Positions 49,374-57,023 of a DNA stretch of 64,000 bases are shown piece by piece; the stretch's first letter is position 1, and every line of letters starts with the position of its first letter. The notes beneath the pieces were generated by a model. That model was not told the origin of the DNA, did no database searches, and saw only the letters and a program-made list of their open reading frames with translations. The translations under genes were made by a program, and so were the position numbers. The stretch is from Streptomyces roseoviridis (GTDB lineage: Bacteria > Actinomycetota > Actinomycetes > Streptomycetales > Streptomycetaceae), in contig NZ_BAAAWU010000001.1 in the NCBI RefSeq assembly GCF_039535235.1, positions 4,402,001-4,466,000 of the forward strand, in the 5' to 3' direction.

Positions 49374-50735
49374 TTGAGCAGCAGCGGTACGGCACCGTCG
49401 GCCCACGGCCACTCCGGCGAGGGGCCCGGCGACCCCTGCGCGGGCCCGGCCCGCGGCCTGTGGTCCGTCGACGAGCACCTCGACGACATCCTGGCGGCGG
49501 TCGCCCCGCTCGAACCCATCGAGCTCCAGCTGCCCGACGCCCAGGGATGCGTCCTCGTCGAGGACGTCACGGTGCCGGTCGCCCTGCCGCCCTTCGACAA
49601 CAGCTCCATGGACGGATACGCGGTGCGGGTCGCCGACGTGGCCGGGGCGAGCGAGGAGTTCCCCGCCGTCCTGACCGTGATCGGCGACGTGGCGGCGGGA
49701 GCCGGCGGACTGCCCGAGGTCGGCCCCGGCCAGGCCGCCCGCATCATGACCGGTGCCCCGCTGCCGCCCGGCGCCGAGGCCGTCGTCCCCGTCGAATGGA
49801 CCGACGGCGGTACGGGCGATGGCGCGGCCGGCGCCATGCGCCCGGCCAGTGCGGCACCCGAGGGCGCGGCCGGTGAGGTCCGCGTCCACCGCGCCGCCGA
49901 GGCCCGCGCCCACGTCCGCGCCCGGGGCAGCGACGTCAGCGCGGGCGAGCTGGCCCTGGCGGCCGGCACGCTCCTCGGACCGCCGCAGATCGGCCTGCTC
50001 GCGGCGATCGGCCGCGGCACCGTGCGGGTGCGTCCCCGCCCGCGGGTGGTCGTGATCTCCACCGGAAGCGAGCTCACCCAGCCCGGCGAGCCGCTGACCG
50101 AGGGCCGGATCTACGACTCCAACAGCTTCGCCCTCGCCGCCGCCGCCCGCGACGCCGGAGCCCTCGCCTACCGGGTCCCGGCCGTCGCCGACGACGCCGA
50201 GTCGCTGCGCGCGGCCATCGACGACCAGCTGATCCGCGCCGACCTGATCGTCACCACGGGCGGCGTCAGCGTGGGGGCGTACGACGTGGTGAAGGAGGCG
50301 CTGACGGCGGACGGCGAGGTCGACTTCCGCAAGCTGGCGATGCAGCCGGGCAAGCCGCAGGGCTTCGGCATGATCGGCCCCGACCACATCCCGCTGCTGG
50401 CACTGCCGGGCAACCCGGTCTCCTCCTATGTGTCCTTCGAGCTCTTCGTGCGCCCCGCGATCCGCGCCCTGATGGGCCTGGCCGACCGGCCCGACAGCCG
50501 GCGGCCCCGGGTCCGCGCCGTGCTGGGGGCCGACCGGCCGCTGTCCTCGCCGGAGGGCCGGCGCCAGTTCCTGCGCGGGACGTACGACGCCGAATCGGGC
50601 ACCGTCACCCCTGTGGGCGGCTCCGGATCCCACCTGATCGCGGCCCTCGCCCACGCGGACGCGCTGCTCGTCGTACCGGAGGAGGTGACCGCGGTGGAGC
50701 CCGGCACGGAGCTCGAAGTGGTCCTCCTCGGCTGA
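49374..50735 (+). CDS. moeA: MoeA/gephyrin-like protein (molybdopterin molybdenumtransferase or Glp)
   Basis: A 453-residue MoeA-fold protein: ELQLPDAQGCVLVEDV, PPFDNSSMDGYAVR, QAARIMTGAPLPPGAEAVVP, the molybdopterin-binding MoaB-like domain with STGSEL and YDSNSF, LIVTTGGVSVG, and the C-terminal ALPGNPVSS. MoeA inserts molybdenum into molybdopterin. In actinobacteria the copy beside glpR/sepX (Glp) is a gephyrin-like divisome partner of SepF and FtsZ, so this protein may act in division. An insertion of about 20 residues rich in Ala/Gly follows EWTDGGTGDG. The start is TTG 49374, 4 bp after galU. Confidence 0.9.
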   Translation: MSSSGTAPSAHGHSGEGPGDPCAGPARGLWSVDEHLDDILAAVAPLEPIELQLPDAQGCVLVEDVTVPVALPPFDNSSMDGYAVRVADVAGASEEFPAVLTVIGDVAAGAGGLPEVGPGQAARIMTGAPLPPGAEAVVPVEWTDGGTGDGAAGAMRPASAAPEGAAGEVRVHRAAEARAHVRARGSDVSAGELALAAGTLLGPPQIGLLAAIGRGTVRVRPRPRVVVISTGSELTQPGEPLTEGRIYDSNSFALAAAARDAGALAYRVPAVADDAESLRAAIDDQLIRADLIVTTGGVSVGAYDVVKEALTADGEVDFRKLAMQPGKPQGFGMIGPDHIPLLALPGNPVSSYVSFELFVRPAIRALMGLADRPDSRRPRVRAVLGADRPLSSPEGRRQFLRGTYDAESGTVTPVGGSGSHLIAALAHADALLVVPEEVTAVEPGTELEVVLLG

Positions 50736-50792
50736 GCGGGCCATGGTGGGGGTACGGTGTCGTCCCACACAGCGACCGGGAGTGTCACCGCC

Positions 50793-51278
50793 ATGAGCAC
50801 GCAGCAAGGACTCACCCACATCGACGAGGCGGGGGCGGCCCGCATGGTCGACGTCTCCGGCAAGGACGTCACGGCCCGCACCGCGCGGGCCAGTGGACGC
50901 GTCCTGGTCTCGCCGCGCGTGATCGAGCTGCTGCGCGGCGAGGGCGTGCCGAAGGGCGACGCGCTCGCCACCGCCCGCATCGCCGGGATCATGGGCGCGA
51001 AGAAGACCCCGGACCTCATCCCGCTCTGCCACCCGCTGGCCGTCTCGGGCGTCACGCTGGACCTGACGGTCGCCGACGACGCGGTGGAGATCCTGGCCAC
51101 GGTGAAGACCACGGACCGCACCGGCGTGGAGATGGAGGCCCTGACGGCCGTGTCCGTGGCGGCGCTGACCGTCGTCGACATGGTGAAGGCGGTCGACAAG
51201 GGCGCGGTCATCTCCGACGTACGGGTGGAGGAGAAGACCGGAGGCAAGTCCGGCCACTGGACGCGGAGCGCGTCGTGA
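50793..51278 (+). CDS. moaC: cyclic pyranopterin monophosphate synthase
   Basis: A 161-residue MoaC that forms cyclic pyranopterin monophosphate, the first molybdenum-cofactor intermediate. Signatures: MVDVSGKDVTARTA, KGDALATARIAGIMGAKKTP, LIPLCHPLAVSGV with the catalytic His-containing loop, and TDRTGVEMEALTAVSVAALT. ATG 50793 has GGGAG ten bases upstream; in-frame ATG 50757 has none. The stop overlaps the GTG of the next gene. It lies in the galU-moeA-moaC-mogA operon. Confidence 0.94.
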   Translation: MSTQQGLTHIDEAGAARMVDVSGKDVTARTARASGRVLVSPRVIELLRGEGVPKGDALATARIAGIMGAKKTPDLIPLCHPLAVSGVTLDLTVADDAVEILATVKTTDRTGVEMEALTAVSVAALTVVDMVKAVDKGAVISDVRVEEKTGGKSGHWTRSAS

Positions 51279-51901
51279 CGCGCGCGGGCAAGGTGGCCGG
51301 GGCCCACGAGCACGACGGGCACGGGCACGGCGGGCACGAGCCCGAGCAGCACGCGCCGGCGGCACTGGGCAACGACGTCGGCGGCGGCCTGCTCGCCCCC
51401 TACAGCGCCCTGGTCGTCACCGCCTCCAACCGGGCCGCGGCCGGCGTCTACGAGGACAAGGGCGGCCCGCTCATCACCGAGGCCCTGCGGCGCATGGGCT
51501 TCGCCGCGGACGGCCCGCAGGTCGTCCCGGACGGGGCACCGGTCGAGGCGGCGCTGCGGGCCGGGATCGCGGCGGGTTACGACGTGATCGTCACCACCGG
51601 CGGTACGGGCATCTCGCCCACCGACGAGACCCCCGAGGTCACCCGGCGCGTCCTGGACCGGGAGATCCCCGGCATTCCCGAGGCGATCCGCGCGTACGGC
51701 CGGGAGAAGGTGCCCACGGCGGCGCTCTCCCGCGGTCTCGCCGGGGTCGCGCGGGGCACCCTGATCGTGAACCTGCCCGGTTCGACGGGCGGGGTGCGCG
51801 ACGGGCTCGCGGTCCTGGAGCCGCTGCTGCGCCACGCCGTCGACCAGATCCGCGGCGGTGATCACCCCAGACCCGTGCCGGAAGCGGGCCCGGAGTCATG
51901 A
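51275..51901 (+). CDS. MogA/MoaB-family molybdenum cofactor protein with His-rich N-terminus
   Basis: A 208-residue MogA/MoaB-type protein that adenylylates molybdopterin. Conserved parts: YSALVVTASNRAAAG, DKGGPLITEALRRMGF, DVIVTTGGTGISPTDETPE and LSRGLAGVARGTLIVNLPGS. A 35-residue N-terminal extension is very rich in His, Gly and Glu (HEHDGHGHGGHEPEQH), suitable for metal binding and not part of the family core. GTG 51275 overlaps the moaC stop (GTGA), and its own stop overlaps the next ATG (ATGA): a chain of translational couplings. Confidence 0.9.
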   Translation: MTRAGKVAGAHEHDGHGHGGHEPEQHAPAALGNDVGGGLLAPYSALVVTASNRAAAGVYEDKGGPLITEALRRMGFAADGPQVVPDGAPVEAALRAGIAAGYDVIVTTGGTGISPTDETPEVTRRVLDREIPGIPEAIRAYGREKVPTAALSRGLAGVARGTLIVNLPGSTGGVRDGLAVLEPLLRHAVDQIRGGDHPRPVPEAGPES

Positions 51902-52521
51902 TTCCGTCCTGGCCCGTGGTCCTGGTGGACGGCGATGTGCTGCTCCGCCCGATAAAGATGCGCGACCACCGGGCCTGGCGCGAGGTGAACCGGCGCAACC
52001 GGGACTGGCTGAGGCCGTGGGAGGCGACGGTGCCGCCGCCCGCGCCCGGCGGACCGGTGGCGCAGCGCCCCACGTACCGTCAGATGGTGCGCCATCTGCG
52101 GGCGGAGGCGAACGCGGGCCGGATGCTGCCGTTCGTGATCGAGTACCAGGGGCGCCTGGTCGGCCAGTTGACGGTGGCGGGGATCACCTGGGGGTCGATG
52201 TGCTCGGGCCACGTGGGGTATTGGGTGGACAGCGAGGTGGCGGGGCGGGGCGTCATGCCGACGGCCGTCGCGCTCGCCGTCGACCACTGTTTCCGTAACG
52301 TCGGCCTGCACCGGATGGAAGTCTGCATTCGCCCGGAGAACGGCCCTTCGCGGCGGGTCGTGGAGAAATTGGGATTCCGGGAGGAGGGGCTGCGGCCCCG
52401 GTACCTCCACATCGACGGTGCCTGGCGCGACCATCTGGTCTTCGCCCTGACGGCGGAGGAGGTGCCGGAGGGGCTGGTGCGCCGCTGGCACCAGGCGCGG
52501 CGCCAGCATCCCGCCACCTGA
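51898..52521 (+). CDS. GNAT acetyltransferase, RimJ-like
   Basis: A 207-residue N-acetyltransferase of the RimJ/RimL ribosomal-protein type. It starts with a hydrophobic SWPVVLVDGDVLLRPIKMRD and has YWVDSEVAGRGVMPTAVALA (acetyl-CoA loop) and GLHRMEVCIRPENGPSRRVVEKLGF. Its ATG overlaps the upstream stop (ATGA). In corynebacteria a rimJ-like gene lies between glp and glpR, so this may be part of the same conserved cell-division neighbourhood; its acceptor is unknown. Two AT-rich palindromes follow its stop. Confidence 0.87.
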   Translation: MIPSWPVVLVDGDVLLRPIKMRDHRAWREVNRRNRDWLRPWEATVPPPAPGGPVAQRPTYRQMVRHLRAEANAGRMLPFVIEYQGRLVGQLTVAGITWGSMCSGHVGYWVDSEVAGRGVMPTAVALAVDHCFRNVGLHRMEVCIRPENGPSRRVVEKLGFREEGLRPRYLHIDGAWRDHLVFALTAEEVPEGLVRRWHQARRQHPAT

Positions 52522-52524
52522 CCG

Positions 52525-52554
52525 CTTATTCCAATAAGTGTTCGAATTTATTCG
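52525..52554. promoter_or_regulatory. AT-rich palindrome pair upstream of sepX
   Basis: CTTATT-CC-AATAAG at 52525-52538 and CGAAT-TT-ATTCG at 52543-52554 lie back to back in an unusually AT-rich 100-bp gap before sepX. They could be a terminator of the mo operon or operators for sepX. The gap also holds TACCGT (52662-52667), a -10-like box 7 bp before the GTG start. Confidence 0.6.
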
Positions 52555-52674
52555 GTAGTTGGGCGTCAATCGATCTGAACAATCACAAAAAAGTTCAGTG
52601 ATATCAGCCAGATCGTGCGACACACCGGTCCAATTGGCCGATGCCCTCACCCGAACCCCTCTACCGTGTGAGGC

Positions 52675-53724
52675 GTGAGCAGCAGCGGCCTCATCTACGC
52701 AGTCATCGTCGGGGCCTGGGCCGCCTACTTGGTGCCGATGTGGCTCCGCAGGCAGGACGAGCTGAACGAGGCCCGTCCGACGGAACGCTTCAGCACCGCC
52801 ATCCGGCTGCTGTCCGGACGGGCGGGCATGGAGCGCCGTTACGCCAAGGAGCTCAGGGACCGGGGCCGGGCGGTGGACGGCGCGGCGCCCGACGTGGACC
52901 CGGACGCGGAGACGGAGCATCTGAGCTCGGTCGACGTCCGGGACTTCTGCGCGCCCGCGGCCAGGACGGAAGCCCGCCTGGAGATCCCCGAACCGGCACC
53001 GGCGCCCGCCCCGGCACCCGCGCCCGCCCCGGTACGACGCGGTTCCAGCGCCGCGGCCGAGCGGGCCCGCAGAGGCAAGGTCCTCGCCCGTCGCCGGCGC
53101 ACCACCGTCATCCTCTTCCTCGCCTTCACCGTCGGCGCCGTCGTCGCGGCCGTCGGCGGGCTCGCCTTCCTGTGGGCCCCGGCCGTGCCGGCCGTGCTCC
53201 TGAGCTCGTACATCGTCTACCTGCGCGTGCAGGAGCGGCGGCGCTTCGTCTACGTGATGGACCGCCGCAACGCCGAGGCCGCCGCGGCCCGGCTGCGCGA
53301 GAGCCGCCGCCCCGCCCCGGCCGCCGAACCGGAGCCCGCCGCCCCGGCCCCGGCGCCCTCGTCGGCCGTCTCCCCGCAGGAGGCGGACCGCCGTGCTCTG
53401 GTGGAGCAGACGGACCACGCGGAGTGGGTGGACCAGCAGCGCGACCGCGGTCCGGCCCGCGGCGACAGCTGGGAGCCGGTCCCGGTCCCGCTCCCCACGT
53501 ACGTCACCGCCCCGGTCGCCCCGCGCGCCTCGGGCGGCGTCGACATCACGGACCCGGAGACCTGGAGCTCGGCCCGCTCCTCCACGGCCGCCGACCCGAC
53601 CCCGCCGCCCACCCCGGCCCCCCGCCAGCGCACCGCCCCGCCCCGCCCCCGCCGCGACCACGGCCGCACCCCGCTCTTCGACCAGTACGCGGACGACGAC
53701 CGCCCCCGCGCGGCCAACGAGTGA
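52675..53724 (+). CDS. sepX: divisome membrane protein SepX/GlpR
   Basis: A 349-residue membrane protein of the actinobacterial SepX/GlpR family. It has an N-terminal membrane segment (GLIYAVIVGAWAAYLVPMWL) and two more near residues 140-185 (TVILFLAFTVGAVVAAVGG and LWAPAVPAVLLSSYIVYL). These are separated by a cytoplasmic stretch with an AP-repeat (EPAPAPAPAPAP), and a long Pro/Ala-rich C-terminal tail ends in TPLFDQYADDD. GlpR is the membrane receptor of the gephyrin-like Glp, here encoded 2 kb upstream. GTG 52675 has no ribosome site and sits 7 bp after a -10-like box, so a leaderless mRNA is plausible. Confidence 0.85.
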   Translation: MSSSGLIYAVIVGAWAAYLVPMWLRRQDELNEARPTERFSTAIRLLSGRAGMERRYAKELRDRGRAVDGAAPDVDPDAETEHLSSVDVRDFCAPAARTEARLEIPEPAPAPAPAPAPAPVRRGSSAAAERARRGKVLARRRRTTVILFLAFTVGAVVAAVGGLAFLWAPAVPAVLLSSYIVYLRVQERRRFVYVMDRRNAEAAAARLRESRRPAPAAEPEPAAPAPAPSSAVSPQEADRRALVEQTDHAEWVDQQRDRGPARGDSWEPVPVPLPTYVTAPVAPRASGGVDITDPETWSSARSSTAADPTPPPTPAPRQRTAPPRPRRDHGRTPLFDQYADDDRPRAANE

Positions 53725-53729
53725 CCCCG

Positions 53730-53755
53730 GCCGGGGGCCCGCGACGGCCCCCGGC
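53730..53755 (+). terminator. hairpin terminator after sepX
   Basis: A 10-bp perfect stem GCCGGGGGCC with its complement and a 6-base loop, six bases after the sepX stop. Confidence 0.7.
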
Positions 53756-53819
53756 TGACCTGCGAAGGAACGGATTTCCAACTTCGCCGGTGGGGATGCT
53801 AATGTTTCACACGTCGCAA

Positions 53820-53893
53820 GGGCCTGTGGCGCAGTCTGGTAGCGCACCTCGTTCGCATCGAGGGGGTCTGGGGTTCAAATCCCCACAGGTCCA
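53820..53893 (+). tRNA. tRNA-Ala (CGC)
   Basis: 74 bases fold into a full cloverleaf. The acceptor stem GGGCCTG pairs with CAGGTCC and contains the G3-U70 wobble that is the identity element of alanine tRNA. The anticodon arm CCTCG-TTCGCAT-CGAGG gives anticodon CGC (codon GCG). The T arm is TGGGG-TTCAAAT-CCCCA, the D-arm lies at GCGC...GCGC, and the discriminator is A. The CCA end is not encoded, as is usual in this group. Confidence 0.95.
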
Positions 53894-53900
53894 CAGACAC

Positions 53901-53940
53901 ACGAGATCCCGTCCGATCGCAAGATCGGGCGGGATCTCGT
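53901..53940 (+). terminator. terminator of the tRNA gene
   Basis: An 18-bp stem (ACGAGATCCCG... with its complement, one G-U pair) and a GCAA tetraloop start 8 bases after the tRNA; a short T-run follows at 53941-53945. Confidence 0.88.
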
Positions 53941-54009
53941 CGTTTGCGAGGGACCCAGGTGGCTGCTCAGGGGCGGCGGCGAAGGGTCGGTCCTCAGGCG
54001 GTCAGAGCG

Positions 54010-54987
54010 TCAGGACGCCTGCGCCTTGTTGTAGAGGTTCTGCGCGTCCGTGCCGAAGTACGGGCCGAACATGCGGTTGGGCAGGAAGGTGTAGCCGAAG
54101 CTGTTCACCGAGACCTGGAGGCCCGTGCCCGTCGCCTCGTTGAAGGAGGTGAACCAGGGGCCGCCGCTGGAGCCGCCCGTCATGTTGCAGGCGAGGCCGT
54201 GGTCCTGGGAGAAGAGGAAGTCCTTGGAGGAGTTCCCCGAGCAGTAGACGAGCTTCGAGCCGTCGTACGGGGAGGCCGCCGGGAAACCGAAGGCGTACAT
54301 CGCCTTGTTGTAGCCGCCGTTGAACTGGATGCCCTGGGCGCCGGTGACCGAGGTGAGGGTCCGGCCGTTCAGCGGGGCGACGACCGCGGCGCCGACGTCG
54401 TAGTTGATGTCCTCGCTCGCCTCCCACTGCGGGGTCGTCAGGGTCTTCGTCGCCGTCCACTGCCCGTAGGGGGCGCTGCCGTTGTCGTACGCGGGGACGA
54501 AGACCCAGTTGGTGTGCCAGGAGCCCTGGTACTTCACGCAGTGGCCGGCCGTGATGACCGTGCTGGCGTTCTGGCTGGTGACCGCGTTGCCGGAGCAGGA
54601 GGCCGTACGGCCCTGGAAGGTGAAGAAGACGCGGCCCGAGGTCTTCACCACCGCGCCGCCGCCCGTCCACGCGCCGCCCGCCTGCGGGAAGGCGGCGGGG
54701 GAGACGGCGGACGGCGAAGCGGCCGTGGCGGTGGTCGGGGCGATCGTCGTCGGAGTGGCCGAGCGGGCGACCTGGCGCACGGCGCCGGGGGCGGCCGTCA
54801 GGTCGAGGGGGGTGGCCGACCGCATGCGATCGGCGGTCCAGAAGCTCGCGGCCTCGCGCTGGGCGGAGGCGGAGAACGAGTGGCCGGTGTCTCCGGCCGC
54901 CTGGGCCGTCCCGGTGGTCGTCAGCGCTCCGGCGAACAGGGCGCCGACGGACAACAGGACGGCTGTGGCGATGCGATGGCGTCTCAC
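54010..54987 (-). CDS. secreted trypsin-like serine protease
   Basis: A 325-residue exported peptidase of the chymotrypsin/glutamyl-endopeptidase group. The signal peptide is short (MRRHRIATAVLLSVGALFAG, then ALTTTGTAQA). The mature part has the catalytic His in TVITAGHC, Asp in DINYDVGAAVV, and Ser in GGSSGGPWF. A ~75-residue Ala/Thr-rich pro-region lies between. GTG 54987 has GAAGGAG seven bases upstream. It converges on the tRNA terminator. A long repeat-rich gap lies upstream. Confidence 0.9.
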   Translation of the reverse strand: MRRHRIATAVLLSVGALFAGALTTTGTAQAAGDTGHSFSASAQREAASFWTADRMRSATPLDLTAAPGAVRQVARSATPTTIAPTTATAASPSAVSPAAFPQAGGAWTGGGAVVKTSGRVFFTFQGRTASCSGNAVTSQNASTVITAGHCVKYQGSWHTNWVFVPAYDNGSAPYGQWTATKTLTTPQWEASEDINYDVGAAVVAPLNGRTLTSVTGAQGIQFNGGYNKAMYAFGFPAASPYDGSKLVYCSGNSSKDFLFSQDHGLACNMTGGSSGGPWFTSFNEATGTGLQVSVNSFGYTFLPNRMFGPYFGTDAQNLYNKAQAS

Positions 54988-55349
54988 GCAGGTCTCCTTC
55001 TGCCTGGGGCAGGTGGGGGAACGAGAACGGTGCGGATCGACGTGCGTGAGGCAGCGTGCCAGAACGGGAGGAATTTGTCAGGACCGCGTCACGCGACACT
55101 CGCGTGGCCCGGTGGCCCGGTGGCCCGGTGGCCCGGTGGCCCGGTGGCCCGGTGGCCCCGTCGGGCCCGGCGGGGCGATGGCCCCAGGGCTCGGTGGTCC
55201 GGTGACTTCGGGGCCAGGCGGTCAGGCGGCCCCGGCGGCCCGACGGTCAGGCGGCCCGCGACCGCCCGGTGGCCCCGGCGGTCGCAAGGGCCGCCCGGCG
55301 GTCCGGTTGCCCCGGCGGTCGCAGGGGCCCGCCCCGCGGTCTCGGCGGC
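54988..55349. other. 362-bp gap with short tandem repeats
   Basis: No credible gene. Between the protease start (54987) and the GNAT stop (55350) the sequence is dominated by the 8-bp array at 55105 and by diverged GGCGGTC/CGGCGGTCGC repeats to about 55,335. The protease promoter must lie close to 54988-55090. Confidence 0.65.
55105..55160. repeat. 8-bp tandem array TGGCCCGG
   Basis: Six perfect copies (55105-55152) and one changed copy. The unit is short enough for strand slippage, so copy number may vary between strains. Confidence 0.9.
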
Positions 55350-55841
55350 TCAGAGCGCCTTCGCGTAGCAGCGGCTGTTCGGGTACTCCCGGTAGTAGCC
55401 GAACTTCGCGCACGGCTCGTAGCCGCAGGAGGTGTAGAGGCCGATGGCCTCCGGCTGGGCCGTGCCCGTCTCCAGGACCATGCGCACCCGCCCCGCGGCG
55501 CGGGCGTCGGCCTCCAGGGCCGCCAGGATCCGGCGGGCCAGGCCCAGGCCGCGCGCCTCCGGCACCACGTACATCCGCTTCAGCTCGGCGTCGCCGTCGG
55601 AGTAGCCTTCGTCGTTGGCGTCCTGGGTGCGCCAGCCGCCCGTGGCGACCGGGCGGCCCAGCGGGTCGTACGCCATCAGGTAGAGGCCCCGCGGCGGGAC
55701 GAACATCGAGGCGTCCAGGGGTGTGAGATCGCCCTCACCATCGCCGTCCTCGTCCCCGTACCGCTCGGCGTATTCGAGCTGGACGGCGTCGTTGAGCTTG
55801 ACCGCATCGGGGTCGTCGAAGGGCATGGGGCGAATATCCAT
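55350..55841 (-). CDS. GNAT acetyltransferase
   Basis: A 163-residue GNAT protein with an acidic N-terminal half (DEDGDGEGDLTPLD). The acetyl-CoA loop is KRMYVVPEARGLGLARRIL, followed by RMVLETGTAQPEAIGLY and the end CGYEPCAKFGYYREYPNSR. ATG 55841 (MDIRPMPF) is chosen; an ATG at 55850 adds MLC only. No ribosome site is clear. It is divergent from xth with 49 bp between starts. The acceptor is unknown. Confidence 0.86.
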   Translation of the reverse strand: MDIRPMPFDDPDAVKLNDAVQLEYAERYGDEDGDGEGDLTPLDASMFVPPRGLYLMAYDPLGRPVATGGWRTQDANDEGYSDGDAELKRMYVVPEARGLGLARRILAALEADARAAGRVRMVLETGTAQPEAIGLYTSCGYEPCAKFGYYREYPNSRCYAKAL

Positions 55842-55890
55842 GCAGAGCATCGTACATCTGTGCGATTGCCTGTGTCGGTATTCTCCCGGG

Positions 55891-56706
55891 ATGCTCACTG
55901 TGACGTCCGTGAATGTCAATGGTCTCCGGGCCGCCGCCAAGAAGGGCTTCGTGGAGTGGCTGGCCGGGACCACCTCCGACGTGGTCTGCCTCCAGGAGGT
56001 ACGCGCCGAGGAGGCGCAGCTGCCGGACGCCGTCCGTGCCCCCGAGGGCTGGTTCACCGCCCACGCGCCCGCCGCCGCCAAGGGCCGCGCCGGCGTCTCG
56101 CTCTACACGCGGCGCGAGCCCGACGCCCTACGCGTCGGCTTCGGCTCGGCCGAGTTCGACGGCAGCGGCCGCTACATCGAGGCCGACCTGCCCGGCGTCA
56201 CCGTCGCCAGCCTCTACCTGCCCTCCGGCGAGGTCGGCACCGAGCGGCAGGACGAGAAGGTCCGCTTCATGGACGCCTTCCTGCCCTACCTGAAGGAGCT
56301 CAAGGAGCGGGCCGCAGCCGACGGCCGCGAGGTCGTCGTCTGCGGCGACTGGAACATCGCCCACCGCGAGGCCGACCTCAAGAACTGGCGCGCCAACCAG
56401 AAGAACGCCGGCTTCCTCCCGGAGGAGCGGGCGTGGCTGAGCCGCGTCCTCGCCGAGGGCGACGGCGGCTACGTCGACGTCGTCCGCGCCCTCCACCCCG
56501 ACCAGGACGGCCCGTACTCCTGGTGGTCCTACCGCGGCCGCGCCTTCGACAACGACAGCGGCTGGCGCATCGACTACCAGATCGCCACGCCCGGCCTCGC
56601 GGGCCGGGCCCTCAAGGCGTACGTCGAGCGGGCCGCCACCCATGGCGAACGCTGGAGCGACCACGCGCCCGTGACCGCCGTCTACGCGCTCGGCCCCGGG
56701 CTGTAG
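55891..56706 (+). CDS. xth: exodeoxyribonuclease III / AP endonuclease
   Basis: A 271-residue ExoIII-type base-excision-repair nuclease (phosphodiesterase at abasic sites). Motifs: SVNVNGLRAAAKKGF, VVCLQEVRAEEAQ (metal-binding Glu), the Tyr-containing ASLYLPSGEVG, CGDWNIAHREADL and WSDHAPVTAVY with the catalytic His. ATG 55891 has no ribosome site but lies 7 bp after TATTCT, a -10-like box, so translation of a leaderless mRNA is possible. It is divergent from the GNAT gene. Confidence 0.93.
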   Translation: MLTVTSVNVNGLRAAAKKGFVEWLAGTTSDVVCLQEVRAEEAQLPDAVRAPEGWFTAHAPAAAKGRAGVSLYTRREPDALRVGFGSAEFDGSGRYIEADLPGVTVASLYLPSGEVGTERQDEKVRFMDAFLPYLKELKERAAADGREVVVCGDWNIAHREADLKNWRANQKNAGFLPEERAWLSRVLAEGDGGYVDVVRALHPDQDGPYSWWSYRGRAFDNDSGWRIDYQIATPGLAGRALKAYVERAATHGERWSDHAPVTAVYALGPGL

Positions 56707-56749
56707 CCACCTCGCCCGCCGGCGCTCGCACCGGCGGCGGCGCCCAGCC

Positions 56750-56990
56750 CGGGCAGTGGCGGCATCGCCGCCGCATCCCGGGCCGGCGCCCGGCGCCCTG
56801 ACCGGCCCCCGGATTCCCGACTGGCCCCGGCCCCCGGACCGGCGCCCTGACCGGCCCCCGGATTCCCGCCCGTCGCCCGGCCCCCGGACCGGCGCCCGGC
56901 GCCCCGACCGCGCCCGGCCGTCGGTCCGCGCGCCTCACCGCCGCGCCCGGCCGTCGTCCGCGCGCCTCACCGCCGCGCCCGCAGCCGCAG
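56750..56990. repeat. GC-rich direct repeats downstream of xth
   Basis: A 29-30-bp block ending CCCCCGGATTCCCG recurs at a 49-bp offset (56791 and 56840). A second block, GCGCCCGGCCGTC...GCGCGCCTCACCGC, occurs twice at about 56912 and 56945. The array fills most of the 317-bp gap 56707-57023 between two converging genes. No gene is seen. Confidence 0.8.
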
Positions 56991-57023
56991 GGCGCGAGCC
57001 GGCCGCCCGTGCCGGGCGGCGTG

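Noticed and set aside
53700..53960. tRNA-associated attachment site of an integrated element
   Set aside because: The 3' end of tRNA-Ala shows no nearby direct duplicate, and no integrase or excisionase gene lies within the following 10 kb.
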